A stretch of DNA of 64,000 bases from Pseudoalteromonas carrageenovora IAM 12662 (GCF_900239935.1 NZ_LT965928.1:2995520-3059519), one strand, 5' to 3'. Shown: positions 17,671 through 27,221, counted from the stretch's first letter. Program-made: numbers and translations. Notes: generated by a model not told the origin, from the sequence alone.

Positions 17671-19413
17671 TTACTGCTTTAAAAGTCGTTGTTCTGGATT
17701 GTGTAAGTACTTTAAGCCGATGGTCACTATACGTGTATGTACCATTGTTATAACGCGTAGTTGAACATTACCAATAACCACAATTGACCCTTTACTGATT
17801 TCTGCTGAGAGCTTTTGGTTGATCACCTCTTCCAAGCTTATGCCCTCTGGCGCGTCTATTTTCATGTGATATGAGTAAAATATATCGCCTACTAACGTAA
17901 CCCCTTTCACTTTAAGTTCGTTGCGCGCTAAGTGACTGTCTTGGTGGTTTGTTTTATCGGTTGCTGTAAAAACTAAATCAACAAAAGGTCTGTTAGCGGG
18001 TTTTAAAACAACAAATAAATGATCGTTTGGTTTTAACTTAGTAGAGCCGCGTGGCGGTATGATTGAAGGCCCTCGTGTGATCATGGCTACAACTACACTT
18101 TCTGGCAGTGCAGCATGTGACAAACTGCGCTCAGAAACGCGAGAAACCTCACTTAACGTATACTCTACAATTTCTATATCAATATCGTTTAAGGCGGTAA
18201 TTTCGAGCGTTGCAGCTGCTAAATCGGGTGGCGGCTCTATTAAACTTAACTTTTTAGCCATCCAAGGCATAGTTGAGCCTTGCAACGTGGCCGAGATTAA
18301 CACCACGAAAAAAACCACATTAAAAATAAGCTCCGCCCCTGAAAGGCCAAACAACAGTGGGAATATAGCTAAAATAATCGGCACTGAGCCTCTTAGCCCC
18401 ACCCAAGATACAAATAAAGTTTCGCGATTTTTAAAGCCAAATAATTTTAAAATTGGCGCTACCGCTAGTGGGCGAGCCACAAAAATAAGTGCCAGTGCAA
18501 TCAGTAACCCTTCTAGCCATACATCAACGAGTGATGATGGATTAATAAGCAGCCCTAACACAACAAACATGGTTATTTGCCCAAGCCACGCTAAACCATC
18601 GTGAAACAGAAAAATACCGCGTTTATATACAAATTTACTGTTACCTAAAATAACGCCGGTTATAAATACAGCTAAAAAGCCACTGCCGCCAAGCGTTGCA
18701 GAAAGGCCAAAAGAAAGCAGCCCAAATGCGGTTACCATTACTAAATACAAACCTGATGCATTTAATTTTATTCGATTAATAAACCACACCGACACCTTGC
18801 CAATTAAAAACCCACAAACGGCGCCTACGCCCATTTGCTGGGCAAATAACTGCAGTAAACCCAGCCCTATTGGCATGTCGTTAACGAGCATTTCGAGCAA
18901 ACCAACCGTTAAGAAAATAGCCATTGGGTCGTTCGAGGCACTTTCTATTTCAAGGGTTGATTTAAGCTTTTTATTTAAGTGAATACCGGCGCTACGTAAA
19001 AGAGCAAACACGGCTGCGGCATCAGTAGAGCCAACAATAGCCCCAAGTAAAACACCTTGTAATATGGGCAGGTCTAAAATATAAGTGGCCACAAGGCCTG
19101 TAATTACAGCGGTAAATAACACCCCGACAGTTGCTAAAGCAGACGCGGGTTTCCACACTTGTTTAATTGAACTGGTGGGTGTTTGTAAGCCCCCATCAAA
19201 TAGGATAATGGCAAGCGCGAGAGTACCCAAAGCATGTGCAGCCTCTGCGTTATCAAACGATATACCGGCAATACCGTCTTCACCTGCAAGCATGCCCACC
19301 AATAAAAATAGCACGAGCACTGGTAAGCCAACGCGAGCAGAGAGCTTGCTCGAGATAACCCCTAGTAAAATTAAAATGGCACTAACAAGAATGATATTAT
19401 CTATTACAAACAT
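17671..19413 (-). CDS. nhaP2: K+/H+ antiporter, CPA1 family (NhaP2/CvrA-like)
   Basis: Inner-membrane cation/proton antiporter. The 580-residue protein has a 12-13 helix transport domain (residues 1-395), including AIILFDGGLQTP and SATNDPMA-like SASNDPMAIFL, where the Asp is the usual ion-binding residue. The C-terminal cytoplasmic part holds TrkA-C-like segments (HAALPESVVVAMITRGPSIIPPRGSTKLKPNDHLFVV) and a CorC/HlyC-like tail. Domain order and length match E. coli NhaP2 (YcgO) and Vibrio NhaP2, which exchange K+ for H+. It ends with no obvious terminator before the KAP gene. Confidence 0.92.
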   Translation of the reverse strand: MFVIDNIILVSAILILLGVISSKLSARVGLPVLVLFLLVGMLAGEDGIAGISFDNAEAAHALGTLALAIILFDGGLQTPTSSIKQVWKPASALATVGVLFTAVITGLVATYILDLPILQGVLLGAIVGSTDAAAVFALLRSAGIHLNKKLKSTLEIESASNDPMAIFLTVGLLEMLVNDMPIGLGLLQLFAQQMGVGAVCGFLIGKVSVWFINRIKLNASGLYLVMVTAFGLLSFGLSATLGGSGFLAVFITGVILGNSKFVYKRGIFLFHDGLAWLGQITMFVVLGLLINPSSLVDVWLEGLLIALALIFVARPLAVAPILKLFGFKNRETLFVSWVGLRGSVPIILAIFPLLFGLSGAELIFNVVFFVVLISATLQGSTMPWMAKKLSLIEPPPDLAAATLEITALNDIDIEIVEYTLSEVSRVSERSLSHAALPESVVVAMITRGPSIIPPRGSTKLKPNDHLFVVLKPANRPFVDLVFTATDKTNHQDSHLARNELKVKGVTLVGDIFYSYHMKIDAPEGISLEEVINQKLSAEISKGSIVVIGNVQLRVITMVHTRIVTIGLKYLHNPEQRLLKQ

Positions 19414-19539
19414 AGTGTGGGTTTACAGCCTTGTATAAGTTAAAAAGTAAGAATTTATAGCTATTAAAAAGCTTAAAGCTCATGCCATACAATAACCTAA
19501 AAAATATAAATACGGGTACTTAACCGCATATTTAAAACA

Positions 19540-19567
19540 AAAAAGCCTGCGATTAAGCAGGCTTTCT
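19540..19567 (-). terminator. terminator, copy A of a duplicated pair
   Basis: Stem GCCTGC / GCAGGC (19545-19550 with 19557-19562), loop GATTAA, A run on the left, so it terminates minus-strand transcription after the gene at 19624. The sequence is almost identical to the terminator at 22553-22580 (loop AATTAA), which ends the nhaC transcript. Confidence 0.85.
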
Positions 19568-19623
19568 TATATTTAGTAGAGTCCTTTCATAAAATATTTA
19601 AAACTGTCTTTTCAGCCTTAACT

Positions 19624-20334
19624 CTATGAGAATCCGTTTTCAATATCCCGAAAAGTCCATTGTCCATTTGGATCAGCTATATCGATTAACTCACACGCTT
19701 TTTTATTCCAAGCCGCTAAACACGTAATGTAGTTAGTTAATTGATGATAGGCTCTATCCGGCGCATCAGGACGTATTCTTGACATAGTGAAACCTGAATA
19801 AGTAGCGCCACTACCTACCCAACTAACAATAGAGGATACGGCTCCACCTCCAGGAACAACAAAACCAACTGTAGTTGTGACCAGTCCTAATATAGTAGCT
19901 GTTTTTTCTACTGCGTTACCTGTTTTCATAATATCACTGCTTATTACAGGGTGTAATAAAGCTAACAAATTAACTGCTTGTGGTTGATTAGAAGCAACGG
20001 CAACATCATTGGATGTTTTGGAAGTATTAGTTGGTGCGGCTCTCCCACCACGCATTGCAGGTAGTAAGCTATTAAAAGATTTTTGGCTGTTATTACTAGT
20101 GGAAAAAGTTACTGATTGTGTACTCAAGCCTCCGGCTTTAACTCTTTTTTCATCTCGTGGCGTTACAGTTGATTTGTAAGTGCGCTGTAACCTCCTATAA
20201 ACAGCTGCACTGCATTGAGTCATTTGTATAGCTAATGCTGCTTGCTCTTTAAAGTCTCGACCGATTGCTCGCTCTGATAACTGAGTTAGCTGATTTTTCT
20301 TTTTAAGAGCTTGCTGACCAATCATAATATCCAT
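19624..20334 (-). CDS. unknown protein with Gly-rich hydrophobic region
   Basis: I do not recognise this 236-residue protein. The N-terminal third is basic and helical (QALKKKNQLTQLSERAIG, MTQCSAAVYRRLQRTYKS). The middle is Ser/Asn/Thr-rich and probably unstructured. Residues about 145-185 form a hydrophobic Gly-rich stretch (TATILGLVTTTVGFVVPGGGAVSSIVSWVGSG) that could insert in a membrane. There is no signal peptide. AAGGA lies seven bases before the ATG. It is the third gene of a minus-strand cassette after the LysM gene and the lipoprotein gene, separated from the latter by 202 bases, so it may have its own promoter. Confidence 0.65.
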   Translation of the reverse strand: MDIMIGQQALKKKNQLTQLSERAIGRDFKEQAALAIQMTQCSAAVYRRLQRTYKSTVTPRDEKRVKAGGLSTQSVTFSTSNNSQKSFNSLLPAMRGGRAAPTNTSKTSNDVAVASNQPQAVNLLALLHPVISSDIMKTGNAVEKTATILGLVTTTVGFVVPGGGAVSSIVSWVGSGATYSGFTMSRIRPDAPDRAYHQLTNYITCLAAWNKKACELIDIADPNGQWTFRDIENGFS

Positions 20335-20536
20335 AAAAATGTCCTTATTTATTATTTAATTGGTGAAATCATATCATTTAAAGTTACGTAGAGAAATCCT
20401 GACAAGTTATTATTACAATGATTTAAGGTACATAAAAAGCTGCTTCAGAGTATTCGATTTATGCTTCTTTAACAGAGGAATATCTTAAGTATGAACCATG
20501 ACTATATGTAAAACATAAGCCCTTTACTAAATTTAC

Positions 20537-21400
20537 TTAGTGAATTATTTGAGGCTTAATATTACTAAAATCACTGTGGATTGTAATCTCTACATTATCA
20601 GGTTTTATAGCAACATCGCTTAAACCCGTATTAGTGAAATACTCTTCGAAGCCCTGCTGATATTCTGGAAAAATCTGCGTATACGCGGTAATAAAAACAC
20701 TCAATTTGTTAGCTATAACAGGATACGTTGCAGCAAGCTCTCGTAGCTTTTCAGGCTCTGCAAAAGCAAATTCGGCGTAAGTATTAAAATCATTACCCAT
20801 AGATGTTTTACCATAATCAGATAAAAAGCCCGCGCTATAATCTGGCGCTAACTCATCTTTTGTAAGTGCCTCAAAGTTTGATTTTGCAGGTTTCCAATCT
20901 CTACTTAATAAACTTTGCCATGTCATTACGCTAAATGGTGAGTTATTAAATATGAGTGAACTAAGTTCATGATGTACTCCACGATGCGCATTTTCATAGT
21001 TAGCTTTTGTTCCATTCCATTGTGCAACATTAGACAAAGCTATCCATCTAGAACCATAAGTTCCGCCAGCCGCAGCACCTTCAATAGTTATAGAGCCAGC
21101 AATATAGATAGTATCAATTACTTCAGAAATAAATCCTTCAGGGTAAACTCTCAAGGCAGACTCAATCCCATCAAGAGTTTCAGGCGCACTATCTAAAGAG
21201 GTTATAGTCACTTCAACATTCGCTAAACTTCCCTCTTCTTCGGTAAAATCTTTCGAATAGGATTGCTTTGGATTATCTGTTTTTATATTGAGATGGTATG
21301 TTTTTGCTAACCTATTAGCTTGTTCTATTTCACTTTCTATATCTAAGCATCCGTAGATAAATAGTAATAAAGTAAATATAATAAAAGCTTTAATTTTCAT
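20537..21400 (-). CDS. lipoprotein with metallopeptidase-like HHELS motif
   Basis: A 287-residue exported lipoprotein: hydrophobic signal with lipobox IYGC (Cys18). The mature part has HHELS (residues 143-147), and later an acidic-aromatic NDFNTYAEFAF segment. This pairing recalls zinc metallopeptidase-like lipoproteins, in which a His-His-Glu block and a downstream acidic residue hold the metal. The exact HExxH spacing is not present, so activity is uncertain. It starts 12 bases after the LysM gene, so the two are co-transcribed and probably act together in the envelope. Confidence 0.62.
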   Translation of the reverse strand: MKIKAFIIFTLLLFIYGCLDIESEIEQANRLAKTYHLNIKTDNPKQSYSKDFTEEEGSLANVEVTITSLDSAPETLDGIESALRVYPEGFISEVIDTIYIAGSITIEGAAAGGTYGSRWIALSNVAQWNGTKANYENAHRGVHHELSSLIFNNSPFSVMTWQSLLSRDWKPAKSNFEALTKDELAPDYSAGFLSDYGKTSMGNDFNTYAEFAFAEPEKLRELAATYPVIANKLSVFITAYTQIFPEYQQGFEEYFTNTGLSDVAIKPDNVEITIHSDFSNIKPQIIH

Positions 21401-21412
21401 GTATAGCCTATC

Positions 21413-22438
21413 TTAATGTGCATGTTTAAGTGTTGCAGTCGGTACTACTGAAATAGTAAACCTAACAACCGCTGGTAATGATGCTGATATTACGACAGCC
21501 CTTGCTGTCCCCCATAAAGCAACACCCCTAGCAGTCATACCCGCAGCCAATGCAAAACTAGCAGGATCATCTGCAACACCTGCACCTAATGTAACGTAAT
21601 CCTCAACAATAGTCCCTACAACAATTGCAGTTGCCCCAGCAAATAACCCAACGGCCAAAATCTTATCCCAAGGGGTTGAGTTATCCGGTTTCCCTTTCCG
21701 AGTACCAATATCACCAGCAGATGTAAATGTCACCTCTAATACAAATGAAACATTTTCAGCAATATAATTAAATTGATTTATTTTTCCTTTTAGTTGCTGA
21801 AGTCGCACCTCATATTTCAATTTAGGTATCGGAGAGCTAGATGTCATTTCTATTCCCACTGAGGTGGTTGGCCTATTTGGTGTGGTACTTTTAGATACAA
21901 TATTAGTTCCAAGAGTTAACTCCTTAGTTTTTTTGTCGAAAGCTAGTTTCGTTTCGCCAATTAACGATCCAAAAGCTTTATTTGCTTGAGAGGAGACAGT
22001 TGCTTCTAATTGTTTATCATTCACTACATAATTAACAGGGTATTTATCCACACTAGACAAAGTAATGTTACCCGTCATTTTAACCTCTACGATAGCATTG
22101 GGTAAAACGATAGGAGGATGTGTTATATCATCTAGTTTATAGCTAATAGAAATTGGAGATTTTAATGTTCTCAGATTTTCTGAGAGGGATTTCTTAGGCC
22201 TTACTTGAGGTTTTCCTATATCTATTTGATTTTTAATAGCTTGGCTAAGCAAGGGTATAAGTATTTTTTGCCCTGGATAAATTAGGTCAGGATTAGTTAT
22301 AGGCTTATTAGTAATAGCTAAAACTTCTTTTCGGTTATTAAACCTCCACAACCTAGGCCATTCCATTGGAGACCCTAAGTGCTTAGAAGATATATCCCAT
22401 AATGTATCACCTTTTTTTACAATGTATTCCTTTACCAT
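21413..22438 (-). CDS. LysM-domain protein with hydrophobic C-terminal region
   Basis: A 341-residue protein. Residues 4-60 are a clear LysM domain (VKKGDTLWDISSKHLGSP, then LIYPGQKILIP), which binds glycan strands of peptidoglycan. There is no signal peptide before it. The middle (residues 90-240) is a beta-rich region of unknown type that includes KYPVNYVVNDKQL and YEVRLQQLKGKINQ. Residues 258-335 hold Ala/Gly-rich hydrophobic segments (AVGLFAGATAIVVGTIV, ARAVVISASLPAVVRF). A leaderless LysM protein with a hydrophobic tail suggests export by a non-Sec route or action on membranes, as in some toxins. This is inference. It heads the cassette. Confidence 0.72.
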   Translation of the reverse strand: MVKEYIVKKGDTLWDISSKHLGSPMEWPRLWRFNNRKEVLAITNKPITNPDLIYPGQKILIPLLSQAIKNQIDIGKPQVRPKKSLSENLRTLKSPISISYKLDDITHPPIVLPNAIVEVKMTGNITLSSVDKYPVNYVVNDKQLEATVSSQANKAFGSLIGETKLAFDKKTKELTLGTNIVSKSTTPNRPTTSVGIEMTSSSPIPKLKYEVRLQQLKGKINQFNYIAENVSFVLEVTFTSAGDIGTRKGKPDNSTPWDKILAVGLFAGATAIVVGTIVEDYVTLGAGVADDPASFALAAGMTARGVALWGTARAVVISASLPAVVRFTISVVPTATLKHAH

Positions 22439-22552
22439 TTTTATTCCTAATATATTTAAATTCCATTATGGGCATAAATATACGAGGACAATCCCACCTT
22501 GTCAATTTAGCTTCGTTCTATTGAAGAGTATTCATTTATAATTTTAATAAAC

Positions 22553-22580
22553 AAAAAAGCCTGCAATTAAGCAGGCTTTT
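22553..22580 (-). terminator. terminator after nhaC, copy B of a duplicated pair
   Basis: Stem GCCTGC / GCAGGC (22559-22564 with 22571-22576), loop AATTAA, six A on the left. It ends the nhaC transcript on the minus strand and differs from the copy at 19540-19567 by little more than one loop base. Confidence 0.85.
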
Positions 22581-22613
22581 GAGTGTTTGGAATTGTCGTA
22601 TTCTAAAATGCGT

Positions 22614-23990
22614 TTACAACACAATTATGCTTGTTACTAAGTACGCTATAAACGTCAATGCGCCGCCGAATAATGCATACGGTAGCTGCGTTTTGACGTG
22701 GGTGAGCAAATCACAACCCGAGGCGAGTGCTGATACGGCGCTGGTGTCGGATATAGGCGAGCAGTGATCGCCAAATATGCCGCCACCTAAAATAGCGCCT
22801 ACTACAAGTGAAGGCGGTAAGCCAAGCTCTTGAATAAGTGGTACGCCAATAGGGATGAGTATGGCAAATGTGCCCCACGATGTACCCGTAGTAAACGACA
22901 TAACCGCACCCGTTAAAAACAGCACAGGTACAATTAGGTAAATGGGTAAGTAGTCGCCTACTAGCGATGCTACAAATACGCCGGTACCTAGCTCTTTTAA
23001 GCTTGCGCCCAGTGTAAGTGAAAGCAATACAATGCTTACCAATGGTAATAGCTCGCCCATGCCTTTAAAGCCGGTGTCTACTAATTGATGGTGGGTAAAT
23101 TGGCGTGAGCTAATCATTAAAGCATAAGCAACCACAATGGCTAACACGGTTGCATATAAAACAGATTTAGAGCCGCTACCTTCTGCTAATACGCCGTTAC
23201 CGGTGTAAAACATAAAGCCTACCATGCTCACAATAAGCGTGACTAAAGGCACGAGCATATAACGCGCTTTAGAGCCTTTTACTTCTTCTTTTAGGTCGGT
23301 TTTTTGCAGCTCTAGCTTTTGCTCGGCTTCTTTCATTGGGCCGTGTACTTTATCAAACGCGATAGTGTAAAACACAATGACTAAGGTGATAATGGCGTAA
23401 AAATTATACCCTACGCTACCCCATAAAATAGAAACTGCCGATTCGCTTAGCTCGTAATTGCCAAGTAAGCCCAGCACAAATGCGCCCCAGCCGTTAAGCA
23501 GTATTAAAATACACACCGGCGCACTGGTGCTATCAATAATGTAAGCAAGACGCGCTCGGCTCATTTTAAATTTGTCGAACAGGCCGCGCGATACAATACC
23601 TGAGGTTAGTACACTTAGGTTTGACTCTATAAATACTGCGATGCCGGTAAACATGGTTAAAAAGCCTACTTGGCGCTTACTTTTTGCAATGCCTTTGTTC
23701 ATTAGCATATTAACGGTGGCTGCTACGCCGCCAGATTCGCGAATGTAAGCCAGCAAGGCACCTATCATAATACTAAATATTAAAATGCGGGTGTTACCTG
23801 GCGAGCTGGCTACCGATATTATGCGCTCAATGGTATTTAAAAATGTAGCAAATAAGGTATTACCCTCGCCTTGTATTGCGAGTAAAAGTTCTGATGAAGC
23901 CACGGCCACCAAAAGTGCCATTATTACTTCTTTGCGCCAAAACACGATGGCGATAGCAATGAGCGGCGGTAATATAGAATACCAAGACAT
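22614..23990 (-). CDS. NhaC-family Na+/H+ antiporter
   Basis: A 458-residue inner-membrane protein with about 11-12 helices. Motifs such as GIAVFIESNLSVLTSG, FTTGTSWGTFAILIPIGVPL and the closing GGIFGDHCSPISDTSAVSALASGCDLLTHVKTQLPYA are typical of the NhaC/tetracycline-like Na+/H+ antiporter superfamily. The GDHCSPISDT block is the strongest signature. It is a single gene with its own terminator. By position it could also help salt or nutrient balance for the peptidoglycan-hydrolase pair upstream, but this is not supported beyond proximity. Confidence 0.88.
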   Translation of the reverse strand: MSWYSILPPLIAIAIVFWRKEVIMALLVAVASSELLLAIQGEGNTLFATFLNTIERIISVASSPGNTRILIFSIMIGALLAYIRESGGVAATVNMLMNKGIAKSKRQVGFLTMFTGIAVFIESNLSVLTSGIVSRGLFDKFKMSRARLAYIIDSTSAPVCILILLNGWGAFVLGLLGNYELSESAVSILWGSVGYNFYAIITLVIVFYTIAFDKVHGPMKEAEQKLELQKTDLKEEVKGSKARYMLVPLVTLIVSMVGFMFYTGNGVLAEGSGSKSVLYATVLAIVVAYALMISSRQFTHHQLVDTGFKGMGELLPLVSIVLLSLTLGASLKELGTGVFVASLVGDYLPIYLIVPVLFLTGAVMSFTTGTSWGTFAILIPIGVPLIQELGLPPSLVVGAILGGGIFGDHCSPISDTSAVSALASGCDLLTHVKTQLPYALFGGALTFIAYLVTSIIVL

Positions 23991-24176
23991 AAGTTAACCT
24001 TTATTAATAGCGAAGTGCTTTCGCTTATTCACGTTTAAACGCTTATTTTGCAGGCCGTTTTAAAAATGTGGCCTGAATTTGTAAACCGCTTAGCTTAATG
24101 GATTGCCTTAGTTAAGTCACCTGTAAATAAATCACTTAAGGCACTGCACTTAGGCCGTTTTAACCTAAACGATAAT

Positions 24177-25838
24177 TTATTGATTTAGTAGTGCTTCGTA
24201 AATAAGCGATACCACCGAGCCATATTGCGCCGTCTCGTATTGTTTGCCCAAAAACTGGTAATGTTTTTGGCTTCCTTTTATTTTTGTGTGGCGCGCATTG
24301 GTCAATAAAATAATGGCTAAATCGTACGTTGGGTCAATTACGGTAACTGTGCCCGTCCAACCGGTGTGTCCATACGCTTGTGCACTTGCGTAAGGGCCAA
24401 AGTGCCAACGCCTAGCTTGGTTGTTACCTGCAAGCCTAAAACCAAGGCCGTAGGTTTCGTTGTTTAATTGTGGCGTTAAAAACTGCGCTAAGGTTGATGC
24501 GCTAAATAACTGGTTATTGCCAAAGCCACCTTGGTTTAATAGCACTTGGCTAAGTACGGCTAAATCGGGCGCATTACTAAATAAACCAGCATGCCCTGCT
24601 ACGCCATCAAACGAATAAAATGCCCGCTCGTCGTGCACTTCGCCTTGCAAAACATTGGTGCGAATATTATCAAATTCAATTCGCCCATCACGGGTGTTAC
24701 CGCTAAGCTCGGTAGCTGCAAATTCAGAGCGTATAAAGCCCTTTTTAAGTGGGTTAAATACCGTATTGGTCAGTTTAAGTGGGGCGTAAATGTGCTGCTC
24801 GAGGTAGTCATCAAGTGGTTGCCCGGTTATACGCTCAACTAGTACGCCTAAAATCATGTAATCAATATCGGAGTAAACGGCTTGTGCGGGGTATTTATTA
24901 CTTAGCGGTACTTGCGTCAGTAACAGCTGCTTTGTGGTTTGGCTATTTTGCGAAAAATACGCATCGCCAGTTTTAGCACTTTTACGATGAAAATCAAACA
25001 CAGGCGGGTAACCCGCAGTATGCGTAAGTAAATTTTTAACTGTGCGCAGCTCGCGCCCATCGCCTTTGTATTCGGGTAAATAACTTTGCACGGGCTTGTT
25101 TATATTTAAAAGCCCTTCGCTTACAAGTTTCATTAGGGCAAAGTTAGTGGCAAATATTTTGGTGTTAGAGGCTAAATCAAACAGAGTGTGTGTTTGCATT
25201 GGCTCTGGGCGTAGTAGCATTAAATCACTTTGCTGGTACTGTTTGGCATCGCCATAGGCGCTAAGCTTTATGAGTTCGCCACTTTTTACAACGGCTAATA
25301 CTGCCCCGGGAAAACCAGCTTTTACGTCTTTTTCAATAAGGGCATCGACCTGGCTAAAGTCTATATTGCTTTGCGCAGCGGTATTTAAGGTCGGAAACTC
25401 AAAGCGCAAGGTAAGGCTTGCGCCTTTAGGTTTAATATTTTCAACCTTAAACGTATTTACCCCGTTGTGGGTGCGCCTTGCTAGCGAATACTCATATAAA
25501 GTATTAGCGGCTAATTGGTTGGTAATATTAAGCTTTTGGTTATTTATAAAAATATCGGCGCTTATCGCATTATTATTTTGAATTAATAACTGCCCTCGCC
25601 CTTTATACGCTTTAAATGTGCCACGGTTATTTACGTACTCACGGCTACTTGGGTTAGCCTCAGGAAAAGTGACCACTACTTGTGCATTTGGAAGCGTTAC
25701 TAATTTACTCTGCTTAAGCTCACTCGCTGCAAAGTCATTAGCCTTGTTGCTACTACACGCGGCTAGTGTAAGGCCCATAAGTGCGACTAAAGCTGCTTTA
25801 AAATAAGTGCTTATTTTTGTGTTTATTACTAACGCCAT
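24177..25838 (-). CDS. yfeW: serine hydrolase, beta-lactamase fold (YfeW/PBP4B-like lipoprotein)
   Basis: A 553-residue exported serine hydrolase. Lipobox LAAC gives Cys28 as the lipid anchor. An N-terminal domain (about residues 40-160) with strands such as QLLIQNNNAISADIFINNQKL is extra compared with E. coli YfeW. The catalytic domain has FDLASNTK (Ser224 and Lys227, the SxxK pair), YSDIDYMILG (the Tyr loop) and YGHTGWTG (the KTG-like motif). Long blocks match E. coli YfeW (PBP4B), a D-alanyl-D-alanine carboxypeptidase or amidase-type enzyme of penicillin-binding fold. It starts nine bases after the NamZ gene, so they act as a pair on peptidoglycan fragments. Confidence 0.86.
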   Translation of the reverse strand: MALVINTKISTYFKAALVALMGLTLAACSSNKANDFAASELKQSKLVTLPNAQVVVTFPEANPSSREYVNNRGTFKAYKGRGQLLIQNNNAISADIFINNQKLNITNQLAANTLYEYSLARRTHNGVNTFKVENIKPKGASLTLRFEFPTLNTAAQSNIDFSQVDALIEKDVKAGFPGAVLAVVKSGELIKLSAYGDAKQYQQSDLMLLRPEPMQTHTLFDLASNTKIFATNFALMKLVSEGLLNINKPVQSYLPEYKGDGRELRTVKNLLTHTAGYPPVFDFHRKSAKTGDAYFSQNSQTTKQLLLTQVPLSNKYPAQAVYSDIDYMILGVLVERITGQPLDDYLEQHIYAPLKLTNTVFNPLKKGFIRSEFAATELSGNTRDGRIEFDNIRTNVLQGEVHDERAFYSFDGVAGHAGLFSNAPDLAVLSQVLLNQGGFGNNQLFSASTLAQFLTPQLNNETYGLGFRLAGNNQARRWHFGPYASAQAYGHTGWTGTVTVIDPTYDLAIILLTNARHTKIKGSQKHYQFLGKQYETAQYGSVVSLIYEALLNQ

Positions 25839-25847
25839 TTATAACCC

Positions 25848-27023
25848 TTACTTGTATAGTAAATATGGCGCTCGTTGCTTTTTAAATGCCTCAAGCCCTT
25901 GCTGCCAACTTTGTTTTATTTGTGCCTCTGATTGCCCTGCTTCAATAGCTAAACGTAGTTTGTTAGTGCCAGCCAATTTATCCATAAAATCAGCGCGTTC
26001 AAAAAAGGTAATATTATTTTTAGTTAATTTATTATAAGCCGTAACTAAATAACTTAAATCAAGCCCGCGCGTGTTTGCTGTGCGTAAATCGAGGCCTTTT
26101 ACAGGGGTATTTTTAAATTTAGGGTTTGCTGCAGCGCCTTTAATAGAGCGCGGTGTAAAACTAAAATCTCCAAGCGCAACGGGCGAGTAGCCAATTACTT
26201 GAAACGCAAAGTCGGTGCCTCTGCCAATACTTATTGGCGTTGCCTCAAAAAAGCAAAGCGACGGATAAAGCGCGATTGATTGATCGTTCGGTAAATTAGG
26301 GCTGGGTTTTACAGGTAAACTGTAGGATGTTGAGCGCGTGTAATGAGCAACCGGGATCACTGTAAGTTTTAAATCAGCCGCTTTATTGATCCAGCTTTCG
26401 CCTTTGATCATTTTTGCAAGCTCGCCTACCGACATGCCATGCAGCACGGGGATTGGGTGCATACCTACAAACGATTTAAACTGGCGTTCAAGTATTGGCC
26501 CATCCACATAGGCAATATTGGGGTTTGGCCTATCAAGTACAATAAACTCAATACCTTGCTCGGCTGCGGCTTCCATCATGTAATGCATAGAGCTTATGTA
26601 GGTATAAAAGCGCACGCCCACATCTTGTATATCAAAAATAATAACATCTACATTGCTAAGAGCTTCGGCGCTTGGTTTTTTGTTTTTGCCATAAATAGAA
26701 ATAAGTGGGATACCAGTTTTGCTATCAACTGCATTTTTAACATGGGCACCGGCATCGTGATCGCCTCTAAAGCCATGTTCAGGTGCAAATATTTTGGTTA
26801 TGTTTATATTTTTAGTGAGTAAGGCATCTACTAAATGCGTGTTAGCGACAAGTGATGTTTGGTTTACTACAAGGCCAATACTTTTATTTTTTAATTGTGG
26901 TAAATAATGTGCGAACTGCGCAGCGCCAACAACGGGCGAATTTTGCGCTTCGCTTTGCTTAGCGCTCACATTAAATAAGCTGCTAAATAGTAATACAAAG
27001 ATGATAAATACGGCTTTAAACAT
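25848..27023 (-). CDS. exo-beta-N-acetylmuramidase NamZ family (DUF1343)
   Basis: A 391-residue exported protein with a signal peptide (cut near VSAKQ, residue 21). The family blocks GLVVNQTSLV, IFAPEHGFRGDHDAG, VIIFDIQDVGVRFYTYISSMHYMMEAA, FIVLDRPNPN and EATPISIGRGTDFAFQVIG are typical of DUF1343. Characterised members (Bacillus NamZ, formerly YbbC) release MurNAc from the non-reducing end of peptidoglycan fragments. In Bacillus the gene lies next to a beta-lactamase-fold amidase and NagZ, much like the YfeW-type hydrolase here. A role in muropeptide breakdown is therefore likely. Confidence 0.87.
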   Translation of the reverse strand: MFKAVFIIFVLLFSSLFNVSAKQSEAQNSPVVGAAQFAHYLPQLKNKSIGLVVNQTSLVANTHLVDALLTKNINITKIFAPEHGFRGDHDAGAHVKNAVDSKTGIPLISIYGKNKKPSAEALSNVDVIIFDIQDVGVRFYTYISSMHYMMEAAAEQGIEFIVLDRPNPNIAYVDGPILERQFKSFVGMHPIPVLHGMSVGELAKMIKGESWINKAADLKLTVIPVAHYTRSTSYSLPVKPSPNLPNDQSIALYPSLCFFEATPISIGRGTDFAFQVIGYSPVALGDFSFTPRSIKGAAANPKFKNTPVKGLDLRTANTRGLDLSYLVTAYNKLTKNNITFFERADFMDKLAGTNKLRLAIEAGQSEAQIKQSWQQGLEAFKKQRAPYLLYK

Positions 27024-27083
27024 ACAGCAAGATCCTTTTAAACAAGGTGTTTAAAATACCACAGCTTAAGTTAAAGAGCAGTG

Positions 27084-27152
27084 AATGGTTTTGAGTGAGC
27101 ACATAAGTAATTAGAAGCTGCGCTTCTCACGTGAGCAAGCTCTACGTCTACG
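27084..27152. repeat. 69-base intergenic direct repeat, copy 1
   Basis: This 69-base unit recurs at 27222-27290 with about ten differences. The core holds a perfect palindrome AGAAGC-TGC-GCTTCT. Between the copies is a different segment with CAGCTTGCTGGCGCG, also seen inverted near 17530. The pair fills most of the 365 bases between the NamZ gene and the tRNA cluster. Confidence 0.8.
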
Positions 27153-27221
27153 GTAATTTAAGTCAGAGTTTAAGGTTTGCCGTAGGCGCTCAGCTTGCTG
27201 GCGCGACGAGGATCGCTCGTA

